Positions 51,805 to 59,229 of a stretch of 64,000 nt of DNA are shown here, one piece after another. A program made the translations under genes and the position numbers. The notes under the pieces were generated by a model that had not been told where the DNA came from, searched no databases, and saw only the letters and a program-made list of their open reading frames with translations. Position 1 is the first letter of the stretch, and each line of letters opens with the position of its first letter. The DNA comes from Niabella beijingensis. GTDB taxonomy: Bacteria; Bacteroidota; Bacteroidia; Chitinophagales; Chitinophagaceae. Location of the stretch: the NCBI RefSeq assembly GCF_020034665.1, contig NZ_JAIQDI010000001.1, positions 2,666,001-2,730,000 of the forward strand. The letters run 5' to 3'.

Positions 51805-53181
51805 ATGAAAAAAAACATGCTTTACGCAGCATTATTAGCTGCGGCGATTTACACCACTGGTTGTAGTAAAAGCGATAATAATCCCGATCCCGGACCTGGT
51901 ACCAATCCACCACCCTCAGGCGAAACCATAGAAGTTTCCGGAACCCTTACCGGAAATGTGAAATGGACAAAGAACAATACTTATTTATTAAGAGGATATG
52001 TTTATGTTGAAAATGGTGCCACCCTTGATATAGAACCCGGAACTAAAATTGTGGCAAAAAGAGACTTATTAAGCGTATTGGTTGTATACATGGGAGGAAA
52101 AATAAACGCGATAGGAACTCCTACGGAGCCTATTGTATTTACTTCAGGAGAAAGCAATCCTCAACCGGGTGATCTTGGAGGTCTTGTGCTTGTTGGTAAA
52201 GCTACAGGTAATGGAAACCACGCTGTAATGGAAGGAGGAATAGACAAAAATGGAGGTAAATTTGGAGGCGATAATGATGCGGATAACTCTGGTACTTTAA
52301 AATATGTTCGCATTGAGTATGCCGGTAAAGCAGTATCTCCTGGAAATGAGCTGAATGGTCTTACACTTTATACGGTAGGTTCTGGTACTACAATTGATTA
52401 CGTTCAGGTTGTAAGAGGAGTTGACGACGCTTTTGAATTCTTCGGTGGAGCTGTAAACTGTAAGCACCTGATCGCTTATAATAATGGAGATGATGATTTT
52501 GATCTTGATGATGGATACCATGGTAAAATACAATTTGCGGTTTCTATTAAAGATCCGCAGTTTACCGATCAAAAACCAGACTCAGATTTGTCAAACAATT
52601 TTGAGGTAGATAATACAAATGGTAAAGATGCCCCACCATTTATGAAGCAGCCTAACACACGCCCGGTACTTTCTAATTTCACCGCTATTGGCCCTAACAA
52701 TGCAACGGGAACAAAGGATGTATATGGTTATGGCATGAGATGGAGAAGAGGTTCTCAGTTTGTTTTAGCTAACTCTATTGTCATCGGCGGACAGAAAGGC
52801 GGATTAATCATCGAGGATGCACCTACTGCAACTTACTACCAGGATGCAGCCAAAAGCCGTTTCTACAATAGCTTACTGCATGCGGTTACAAACCCGTTCC
52901 TTGTTTTAAATGCACCTACTTTTTCAAATGATGCGTTAAAAACATTAACAACAGGAAGTTATTTAAGCGTTTCTCTTGATGCGGCTGCTGATGCAGGCCT
53001 CACTGATCCATTCAATAATAAGACGCCAAATCTTCAGCCCAAAAGCGGAACGAAGCCGCTTACTATGGCAGCTAAATTCGATATGCCGGATTTAAACACC
53101 TTCTTTGAGAAGGTTACCTACCTGGGTGCATTTGATGGCACAAATGATTGGACAAAAGATTGGACTGTTTGGAACAAATAG
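51805..53181 (+). CDS. Surface lipoprotein partner of the TonB receptor
   Basis: This is a 458-residue lipoprotein: MKKNMLYAALLAAAIYTTGC has a lipobox with Cys near residue 20, then a Pro/Gly-rich linker (DPGPGTNPPPSGE). The rest is a right-handed beta-helix-like or beta-solenoid series with GGKINAIGTPTEPIVFTSGE, LKYVRIEYAGKAV and TIDYVQVVRGVDDAFEFFGG. The C-terminus ends TYLGAFDGTNDWTKDWTVW. It is probably lipid-anchored on the cell surface and works with the receptor upstream. It shares that gene's AT-rich composition. A second, decayed copy of its last ~140 bases is found at 59230-59350. Its own terminator follows. Confidence 0.85.
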   Translation: MKKNMLYAALLAAAIYTTGCSKSDNNPDPGPGTNPPPSGETIEVSGTLTGNVKWTKNNTYLLRGYVYVENGATLDIEPGTKIVAKRDLLSVLVVYMGGKINAIGTPTEPIVFTSGESNPQPGDLGGLVLVGKATGNGNHAVMEGGIDKNGGKFGGDNDADNSGTLKYVRIEYAGKAVSPGNELNGLTLYTVGSGTTIDYVQVVRGVDDAFEFFGGAVNCKHLIAYNNGDDDFDLDDGYHGKIQFAVSIKDPQFTDQKPDSDLSNNFEVDNTNGKDAPPFMKQPNTRPVLSNFTAIGPNNATGTKDVYGYGMRWRRGSQFVLANSIVIGGQKGGLIIEDAPTATYYQDAAKSRFYNSLLHAVTNPFLVLNAPTFSNDALKTLTTGSYLSVSLDAAADAGLTDPFNNKTPNLQPKSGTKPLTMAAKFDMPDLNTFFEKVTYLGAFDGTNDWTKDWTVWNK

Positions 53182-53200
53182 TTATTACCTTTCGATAGTT

Positions 53201-53228
53201 AAAGGCGCTTCAAACGAAGCGCCTTTTT
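53201..53228 (+). terminator. Terminator of the TonB receptor operon
   Basis: AAAGGCGCTTC and GAAGCGCCTTT are perfect 11-bp arms around AAAC, ending in a run of six T. Confidence 0.85.
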
Positions 53229-53252
53229 TATTGGATTGGGCAAAACTGATCT

Positions 53253-53813
53253 TTATCTCAGCCCCACCCCTTTTAATACAGCCATACGATAAACTGCATA
53301 GATTAGCTTATTCATGTAAGAAGCAAAAGCCAGTACCACAGCACCGGGCAGCTCATCTGTTACAGATTCATTGCTTACGGCATTAACGGTAAAAGCAGCG
53401 ATGTATTGCTTCCATTGGTGCAGCGGAGTGTAGGCAAAAAACTGCTGAAGGTATAGCTGTGGCTGCAGGTACTCCGCAGTGGTAAGCGGCATGGGCAGTT
53501 CGATGGCCTCCCGTGTAGCGCGTTGCTCTTTTTTATTGTACTTCCCTTTTTTATATAGCAGCCACGCTACCTCTGTCAGTAGTTCCAGCTGGTGGCCGTA
53601 ATCTATAGCATTGGCCGGGGCGCCCTGTTTCCAGGCATAAGCATTGGTAAGGGCGGCAGTGCAAAACTGCTCTAAATAAAGCCCCTGCTCCTGTGGGGGA
53701 GAAAGGTGAAAAAGGTCGTACAATACAGTATGTATATCTGTGGCTTTAGGATGCTGCTGGTACTTCAGCACCAGTGCGCTTAAATAGCTGTCTGTGTAAG
53801 GTGTTTTTTGCAT
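53253..53813 (-). CDS. Unknown helical protein of the island (paralogue A)
   Basis: This is a 186-residue cytoplasmic protein with no signal or membrane segment. It appears helical: SYLSALVLKYQQHPKATDIH, LELLTEVAWLLYKKGKYNKK. The C-terminal third, LTTAEYLQPQLYLQQFFAYT followed by HQWKQYIAAF and ELPGAVVLAFASYMNKLIYA, aligns with the end of the protein encoded at 53973 (LTLEEYKDPYSAIRRFFRYQ, QKWKDTLRTI, ELEVLDLYLLLAGLMEAVHL). I know no family for it. Its position downstream of an EndoU-like toxin candidate on the same strand would be consistent with an immunity or accessory role, but that is a guess. Confidence 0.75.
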   Translation of the reverse strand: MQKTPYTDSYLSALVLKYQQHPKATDIHTVLYDLFHLSPPQEQGLYLEQFCTAALTNAYAWKQGAPANAIDYGHQLELLTEVAWLLYKKGKYNKKEQRATREAIELPMPLTTAEYLQPQLYLQQFFAYTPLHQWKQYIAAFTVNAVSNESVTDELPGAVVLAFASYMNKLIYAVYRMAVLKGVGLR

Positions 53814-53972
53814 GGGTATGTTTTAGGTTGTGTTTTTATCCCCTGTGCTGTTTTGCCACAAAGGCCAATAGCAACTGTGTAACTTTATCGGTGGAGCCAA
53901 TACTTTTGGCTGTTACAGACACCTGATGGAACAAATAAAAAGTCTTCGTATTTCTTAGTGTCCTGGTGGCAA

Positions 53973-54545
53973 CTAGCCTTCTTGCAGGTTGTCTTTTTCC
54001 CTTACATGTATCAGGTGTACGGCTTCCATCAGGCCTGCCAGCAGCAGGTAAAGATCCAATACTTCCAGCTCGCCGGGGTCTATGGAGGAGGAATAGGCGC
54101 TGTACAGTATGGTCCTTAGCGTATCCTTCCATTTTTGCGGCGACTGGTAGCGGAAGAATCGGCGAATGGCGCTGTAGGGGTCCTTATATTCTTCCAGTGT
54201 CAGTACGCGTGGCAGGCTGTTCCAAAGGTCTTCTTCGTCAGCTTCGGCATCATTGCAATACAGGCTATGGTGCATCAGCGCTTCCTGCGGCCCGGGGCTG
54301 CTTTCATTTTTTAATGTACAGGCAGCCAGCATTATGGAGCGGATGGCTTTAAAACGATTGTATACAACGGCGGGGTCTTCCTTTTTATAAATGGTTTCTT
54401 TTTCCACGCACAGCAGCACGTTTTTAATGCTGCTGTGGTAAGCGGCAATGGAGGTGTACTTAAAGCAGGCTGCTAATACCTTATAGGGATTTTGAATGGG
54501 CCGGCCCTGCCAGCAGCGGGTTTTGTAGGGATCGTTGTAGTTCAT
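53973..54545 (-). CDS. Unknown helical protein of the island (paralogue B)
   Basis: This is a 190-residue protein without export signal. The first half has two helical regions with Cys residues (VLAACFKYTSIAAYHSSIKN, SIMLAACTLKNESSPGPQEA) and an acidic middle (NDAEADEEDLWNSLP). The C-terminal third is homologous to the protein at 53253, sharing EY, FF-x-Y and WK at matching positions. The pair is probably a divergent tandem duplication. Function unknown. It precedes 53253 by 159 bp in transcription order and follows the repeat region. Confidence 0.75.
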   Translation of the reverse strand: MNYNDPYKTRCWQGRPIQNPYKVLAACFKYTSIAAYHSSIKNVLLCVEKETIYKKEDPAVVYNRFKAIRSIMLAACTLKNESSPGPQEALMHHSLYCNDAEADEEDLWNSLPRVLTLEEYKDPYSAIRRFFRYQSPQKWKDTLRTILYSAYSSSIDPGELEVLDLYLLLAGLMEAVHLIHVREKDNLQEG

Positions 54546-54650
54546 ATGGTTTTGTTTTTTGTGTTTGTGAGATGGGGAAGGCGACCGGCACGATGCGGGC
54601 CCTGCTGCTGCTTTGATGGGTTATGCGCAATTTTCCTCCCGTTGTGCAGA

Positions 54651-54837
54651 GCCGCGAACCTCCCGGAGGGGGTTATACCCCTGATAGCCGGCGGTTACAC
54701 CACCGGTCGTTTGCGAACGGTTGGAATTGAACCCCTGCGGGGTTCAACCAGTATGCTGATCATTGCCCCCGCGTTTCACGCGCAGTTAACGGAATGGAAC
54801 CCCTTGCGGGGTTTGCCCTGGCAGCGGCGCGGGGGCA
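54651..54837. repeat. Palindrome-rich direct repeat, copy 1 of 2
   Basis: This 187-bp block recurs at 54951-55134. It contains several hairpins: a TTGAACCCC/GGGGTTCAA stem at 54727-54747, an AACCCCTTGCGGGGTT stem near 54799 and an imperfect GCCGGCGGT/ACCACCGGT stem near 54690. It lies in a gene-free 625-bp interval. The form recalls REP/BIME elements, but no transposase of the REP type is nearby. Confidence 0.8.
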
Positions 54838-54950
54838 CCTCTGTAACTACCGGAGTGTTCAACAGCTGTAAGACTCTTCTGCTCCCTTACATTGCTTCCG
54901 ATAACGATCGGGAAAGGGTCACCAGAACAATCAGTCTTATATCGTACCGG

Positions 54951-55134
54951 GCCGCGAACACCCCGGATGGGGTTATGCCCTGATAACCGGCGGTGTAACC
55001 GCCGGTCGTTTGTGAAGGGTTGGAATTGAACCCCTGCGGGGTTCAACCAGTATGCTGATCATTGCCCCGCGTTTCACGCGCGGTTAACGGAGTGGAACCC
55101 CTTGCGGGGTTGCCCTGGCGGTGGCGCGGGGGCA
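54951..55134. repeat. Palindrome-rich direct repeat, copy 2 of 2
   Basis: This is the second copy of the block at 54651-54837, offset about 300 bp, with the same hairpins; the stem CCGGCGGT-GTA-ACCGCCGG is more perfect here. The differences are mostly within loops and stems that stay paired. Confidence 0.8.
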
Positions 55135-55135
55135 A

Positions 55136-55179
55136 GACCAATGAGGTCTGTATGCCGCGGCGGGCAGACCTCATTGGTC
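55136..55179. repeat. Inverted repeat enclosing the 3' end of the toxin-like gene
   Basis: GACCAATGAGGTCTG and CAGACCTCATTGGTC are perfect 15-bp arms around a 14-nt GC-rich loop. The right arm contains the last codons and the stop codon of the gene at 55171-55650 (minus), so the hairpin may act as its terminator. It touches the end of palindromic copy 2. Confidence 0.8.
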
Positions 55180-55650
55180 TGTAACACCGGGGTAGGCGGT
55201 AATGATCATGCCCGCGGCATCCGTAATTACGGTGAGCGTACTCACCGGCTGGCCTCGGCTATCGTACCCAATGGTAGTGCCCACATTATGCACCCGGTGC
55301 ACATTGGCGCCGGGTGGCGCGCCGCCGGGCGGGGGCAGCGGTGGCTGCTGCCCCGCGTCTTTTATGGCGGCTACCAGGGCAGGTATGGGCAGGGTAAACT
55401 TGCCCGCCAGCGGGTGGCGGGGCACCTTGTGGTAGTGGCGCTCCAGTATATGGGCCAGCGCCTTTACGCCCAGGTACCAGCTTTTGCGCAGCAGCTTTTT
55501 ACGGTTTTTAACGGGCAGCTGGTGCATAAGGCCCTCCTGCAGCTGCTGCAGCCAGGTTTGGGTATCTGCCAGCAGAAAGAGCACAGGCAGCCATTGCTCC
55601 TCGTTAAAGGCGGGGTGGGTGTTTTGTACAGGTGTAGTAACGGCGTGCAT
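55171..55650 (-). CDS. Orphan EndoU/BECR-type RNase toxin candidate
   Basis: This is a 159-residue protein without export signal. The first 70 residues are helical. Then ALAHILERHYHKVPRHPLAG, KFTLPIPALVAAIKDA, a Pro/Gly-rich linker (PPLPPPGGAPPG) and IGYDSRGQPVSTLTVITDAA with GMIITAYPG follow. The order His-rich HILERH, then K-F and an I..I helix, then a final strand pair ending ITAYP is the pattern of bacterial EndoU-like toxin nucleases at the C-termini of polymorphic toxins. Here it stands alone without a carrier. Two paralogous unknown proteins follow on the same strand and might be antidotes. The assignment is from pattern only. Confidence 0.5.
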   Translation of the reverse strand: MHAVTTPVQNTHPAFNEEQWLPVLFLLADTQTWLQQLQEGLMHQLPVKNRKKLLRKSWYLGVKALAHILERHYHKVPRHPLAGKFTLPIPALVAAIKDAGQQPPLPPPGGAPPGANVHRVHNVGTTIGYDSRGQPVSTLTVITDAAGMIITAYPGVTDQ

Positions 55651-55721
55651 AGATTACTCATTTTTATTTTAAATGAGCCTTTGGCAAGGTGGCATAAAAA
55701 AGTGCGAAGCCCAACTTACCA

Positions 55722-55833
55722 ACTAGCGAGGTCGTAGGAGACCTATAGTACAGATAAGAGGGCCCGCACTGTAAAAGTACGAGCCTTTCACTTACCGTCT
55801 TGTACTAATTGAAATTTCCTACGTTTCGCTAGT
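55722..55833. repeat. 112-nt structured inverted repeat of unknown nature
   Basis: ACTAGCGA-GGT-CGTAGGA (55722-55739) pairs with TCCTACG-TT-TCGCTAGT (55817-55833), giving a stem of 15 pairs with a small bulge. Inside it, TAGTACA (55746-55752) pairs with TGTACTA (55801-55807), and an inner GTA-AAAG-TAC hairpin with GC-rich flanks forms the tip. Such layered pairing suggests a structured RNA or a DNA site. It lies upstream of both the toxin-like gene (minus) and the XRE gene (plus). Confidence 0.6.
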
Positions 55834-55881
55834 AAGACCCTGTGAAATAGCTTTTAAAATGTTTCTACAGCTAAAATAATA

Positions 55882-55903
55882 ATTTGGTCGTATTCGACCA
55901 AAT
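55882..55903. promoter_or_regulatory. Palindrome before the XRE gene
   Basis: ATTTGGTCG-TATT-CGACCAAAT has perfect 9-bp arms and is followed by a T-rich run. It ends 31 bp before the XRE start. It may be an autoregulatory operator or a terminator of incoming transcription. Confidence 0.5.
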
Positions 55904-55934
55904 ATTTTTTTTATTGTGTCGTCAACTTTATATA

Positions 55935-56183
55935 ATGGCAAAGAAAATAAAGCGTACGTCCTTACAAACATTTGGGGCATATCTAAAGCAGCATCGTGAA
56001 GAAGTGTTATCTGAAAAGAATTTATTAAGCTTCTCTTACTCTTCAAGCCTAGATAATAGCAAGCTGGCAAAAATAGAAAAGGGGGAAGTGAATATTCGCT
56101 TTAACACGTTATTGGAAATTGCCAAAACCTATAAACTTGATGACAAAACTATTTTAGGGTTTAAAATTTCTGAGCAAGAATAA
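55935..56183 (+). CDS. Small XRE-family helix-turn-helix protein
   Basis: This is an 82-residue protein, mostly a single HTH domain: LQTFGAYLKQHREEVLSEKN, SSSLDNSKLAKIEKGEVNIR and FNTLLEIAKTYKLDDKTILG. Its AT-rich codon use differs from the surrounding GC-rich repeats. The frame is open from a GTG at 55884, but the ATG at 55935 fits the domain. A 9-bp palindrome just upstream is a possible operator. It may regulate the neighbouring island genes, but no target is evident. Confidence 0.85.
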   Translation: MAKKIKRTSLQTFGAYLKQHREEVLSEKNLLSFSYSSSLDNSKLAKIEKGEVNIRFNTLLEIAKTYKLDDKTILGFKISEQE

Positions 56184-56197
56184 TTCTATTACTCGCG

Positions 56198-56654
56198 CAG
56201 GTCTCTGACCTGTGCGTGCCCGTTACTTGGGCCGTTTATTAAACCGGAATTAATTATTACTGCTATACAATTATACACTTGCTGCAATCAATCAGGAGCC
56301 AAGCAATGCTGCTGCACCGGCCGGGAGGCCTGCGCCAGAAAGTTATTTATCCAAAGGCTCAGTTTTTTTTATTGGACTGCCCTGCTATTATGTGGAACCG
56401 GGCGCGACCTGCATGACACGGGCCATTCGCTTGCCAGGGAGAGGAGCAATTTTTCCGTCTCATGCCCCGTAACTATCGGAACGGCTTTGCAGTAGTCAGT
56501 ACAGCGACCCAGCAATGGATTTTTGTAAAGGCCATAGGGCCTGATTGATCTTTTAACTCCCGGAATTTATTCCGGGGGACCAACATGCTATGGAGCACAG
56601 GAGTGCCATGGGCACGGTGCATAAAAGCAGCGGTTTGGCAGCATGGCAGCTCTA
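56198..56654 (+). repeat. 457-bp direct repeat, left of the Fic gene
   Basis: This block recurs at 57635-58073 in the same orientation, so the two copies enclose the Fic gene. It begins with CAGGTCTCTGACCTG, a hairpin, and contains CCGGCCGGGAGGCCTG, CCCGGAATTTATTCCGGG and GGCCATAGGGCC palindromes. A frame from ATG 56307 is interrupted here by an in-frame TGA, whereas the second copy stays open. A short extra copy of an internal part (GCTTCTGCACAGGCCGGGAG) lies at about 56671. Confidence 0.85.
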
Positions 56655-56812
56655 ACTCACGCCAAGTAATGCTTCTGCACAGGCCGGGAGGCCTGCGCAA
56701 GAGGGACTTGGGACGGAAAAGGGAAAATAAGCATTTAGGACATTATCGCTATTTTTGAATGGCCGGCAATCACCTATTTGATTTGAATAGTGGTAGCTAA
56801 TTGGAATTAAAA

Positions 56813-57601
56813 ATGAAATTACAACTACTTCAGCCCAACTTAATAAAGCTGTTTGAAAAACAGGTGAAAGCATCTGTTAGCAAATGTTTTAAAGATTTGG
56901 AAGAAAGCGATTTTACAGTACAGGATTTTAAACATTATATGCTGGCCGGGGCGGTGGCGTCCTCCCAAATAGAGGGCAGCACGCTGGACCTGAATAGCTT
57001 TTTTGTAAGCAAGGCCAATAATAAAAACAGCAAAGAGGTAAAAGAAATTGAAGATTTATTAAAAGCATACCAATATGCCAAACGATATCGCCTGACCCCA
57101 AAGGGGGTACTGAAATGCCATGAACTATTAGCCGGCACATTTAGCAACTTAACCAAAGGGCAAAAAGGTAAATACCGTAAAACGCAGGTGGGCATAAGAG
57201 GCTGGCAGGGGCTGGTTTATTTGGCCATAGAGCCGGAAAAAGTGCCTGCCGAAATGGATAAACTGTTTGCGGATATTGAAATACTCCTGGAAGAAAGTTT
57301 AAGCCTGAAACAAACCCTTTACTATGCCGCCTATATACATTTTATGTTTGCCAAAATACACCCGTTTGCAGATGGCAACGGCCGTGCTGCCCGGTTGCTG
57401 GAAAAATGGTTTTTAGCAGAATGCCTGGGTACATCCGTTTGGGGCATGCCTACTGAAAAGTATTACTACGATAACAGGCGGGGCTATTACAACGGCTTAA
57501 ATATTGGCCGTGATTATTATGAAACGCTGGAGCAATTGGATAAGATACTACCTTTTTTAACCCTGCTGCCCAAAGCGGTATGTTATAAGCCGGTGGATTA
57601 A
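56813..57601 (+). CDS. Fic-domain protein, class II (N-terminal inhibitory helix)
   Basis: This is a 262-residue protein. The inhibitory motif S-x-x-x-E-G is in SSQIEGSTLDLNSF near residue 50, which marks class II Fic proteins that restrain themselves. The catalytic motif is HPFADGNGRAARLLEKW near residue 184, a full HPFx[D/E]GN[G/K]R match, so AMPylation activity is possible. The flap and helices LPKAVCYKPVD end the fold. Such proteins modify host or own proteins by nucleotide transfer. The ATG at 56813 is chosen over a TTG at 56801. It is the only gene between the two 450-bp repeats, so the repeats and gene may move or duplicate together. Confidence 0.9.
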   Translation: MKLQLLQPNLIKLFEKQVKASVSKCFKDLEESDFTVQDFKHYMLAGAVASSQIEGSTLDLNSFFVSKANNKNSKEVKEIEDLLKAYQYAKRYRLTPKGVLKCHELLAGTFSNLTKGQKGKYRKTQVGIRGWQGLVYLAIEPEKVPAEMDKLFADIEILLEESLSLKQTLYYAAYIHFMFAKIHPFADGNGRAARLLEKWFLAECLGTSVWGMPTEKYYYDNRRGYYNGLNIGRDYYETLEQLDKILPFLTLLPKAVCYKPVD

Positions 57602-57634
57602 AAAAATGGAAGATTTATCTAACTCTAACTCATA

Positions 57635-58073
57635 CAGGTCTCTGACCTGTGCGTGCTCGTTATTTGGACCGGAATTATTTATTACTGCTATAATTATACG
57701 CTACTGCAATCAATGAGGAGCCAAGTAATGCTTCTGCACCGGCCGGGAGGCCTGCGCCAGAAAGTTATTTATCTGTGGGCTCAGGTTTTTTTATTGGCCT
57801 GCCCTGGTATGTGGAACCGGGCGCGACCTGCACGACACAGGCCATTTGCTTGCCAGGGAGAGGAACAATTTTTCCATCTCATGCACCGTAACTATCGGAA
57901 AGGCTTTGCAGTGGTCAGCACAGCGACCCAGCAATGGATTTTTGTAAAAGCCATAGGGCCTGATTGATCTTTTAACTCCCGGAATTTATTCCGGGGGACC
58001 AACATGCTACGGAGCGCAGGAGTGCCATGGGCACGGCTCATAAAAGCAGCGGTTTGGCGGCATGGCAGCTCTA
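57635..58073 (+). repeat. 439-bp direct repeat, right of the Fic gene
   Basis: This is the second copy of 56198-56654, offset by about 1437 bp and shorter mostly through small gaps. An open frame (57653-57967, 104 codons) runs through it. Differences from the first copy include both silent and replacing changes, plus one 3-base gap that keeps the frame, so it may once have coded. Confidence 0.85.
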
Positions 58074-58365
58074 GCCTACGCAGGTCTTTGACGGGTGCGC
58101 CAGAGGGGGCTGCACCTTCATTGTTGTTACCTTACTTCAATGAGCAACGCTGCGTTGCACCTTTTATACAAAAAAACACCCGCAGCGGTGGCACTGCGCG
58201 GGGAGATTGCATTTTGCCAAAGAATGTAATAATATCTACTATTATTTAGCAGAGAACCTGTAATGGGGTTGCCTTATTTTTAATGCTATGTTTTACAACC
58301 GGTAAAAAACTGTAACACCGAAGCTGAAACAACACGTATTAATCATTTTAAAAAAATAACCATTT

Positions 58366-58872
58366 ATGTCAAATGCAACAGTAAACCGGGTAAATGCCAC
58401 CCTTGCCCCGGAAGTAGTAAAGGCCGTAAAAGACCACATTATAGCTATTGAAAAAGCGTTGCCCTTTTTGGTAGGGCTTACCACTGCGGAGCGCATGATG
58501 CTGCCGAAGATTAATGTAGGTAATAAAGTATTTACGGAGGATGCCATACAGGCGGCGGTAAATAATGCAGTGCTGCTGCCATCGTTTATAAAAGTGGAAG
58601 ATATGAAAAAGGACCTGGCCCTTTACCATACCCTGGACGAGCTGGTGCTGGTGGTGCAGCAGCTGGCGGAAAAACTGGCGGATACACAGCTGCTGGCGGG
58701 CAGTGAGGCGTATACCAGCGCGCTGGCTATTTATAAAATTTTTGGCGCTGCCAGCGAAGCGGGGGTACAGGGTACCAAAACCCTGCATGAGCAGCTAAAG
58801 CAGCGGTTTAGCGGGCAGGGTAAAACCCAGGTACCCCCACCTGAAAGTACCGGGGAGGTGCCTAATACCTAA
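58366..58872 (+). CDS. Conserved helical protein of unknown function
   Basis: This is a 168-residue protein with no export signal. The sequence VNRVNATLAPEVVKAVKDHI, EKALPFLVGLTTAERMMLPK and ELVLVVQQLAEKLADTQLLA, ending YTSALAIYKIFGAASEAGVQ, matches my memory of a widespread uncharacterised family of about 170 residues that has a conserved LPFL-x-x-LT-x-E-R pattern. It seems to be a helical bundle. The C-terminal tail is Pro/Thr-rich (VPPPESTGEVPNT). It is the last gene of the island; 54 bp after it stands a perfect palindromic terminator. Confidence 0.8.
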   Translation: MSNATVNRVNATLAPEVVKAVKDHIIAIEKALPFLVGLTTAERMMLPKINVGNKVFTEDAIQAAVNNAVLLPSFIKVEDMKKDLALYHTLDELVLVVQQLAEKLADTQLLAGSEAYTSALAIYKIFGAASEAGVQGTKTLHEQLKQRFSGQGKTQVPPPESTGEVPNT

Positions 58873-58926
58873 ACTAATTTATCAAAACCCTAAGCCGTTG
58901 AAGCAAAAAGCTAAACCGGCCCACCT

Positions 58927-58952
58927 AAAAGCTTCGCGCGCGAAGCTTTTTT
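58927..58952. terminator. Perfect palindromic terminator
   Basis: AAAAGCTTCGCG and CGCGAAGCTTTT form a 24-bp perfect palindrome followed by TT. It ends transcription of the 58366 gene. Confidence 0.75.
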
Positions 58953-59229
58953 CTATGTTAAGGGTATACAAAACCTAAACTGACCAGAGAGGAGCGGTGG
59001 GTACCCCCACCTGCACAGGCGGGTGCGTTTAGGCAAAAGCTTCAACAGTTTAACAAAATGCTTTGCAAGCTAAGGTAAAAGCCTGGCGTGTTTGGGTTTT
59101 AGGTACGCAGGGGTACCCCGGAGGGCGGGGTAAGGAGGCGGTAACTGAATTCTGCAGGTTTCTGACCATTTGCTAATCATTGCTGTAGAACTTACTAAGC
59201 TTCTGCACAGAACGGAGACCTACGCAAAA

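Noticed and set aside
53836..54132. 98-codon minus-strand frame overlapping the 53973 gene
   Set aside because: It overlaps a better gene in another frame, is Arg-rich and has no homology pattern.
55660..55910. Retron or group II intron RNA
   Set aside because: A GTGCG start and a long stem are present, but no reverse transcriptase gene, no domain V-like hairpin and no intron 3' end were found.
56473..56700. Minus-strand 75-codon frame in the left 450-bp repeat
   Set aside because: The frame is not kept in the right-hand copy, so there is no support for coding.
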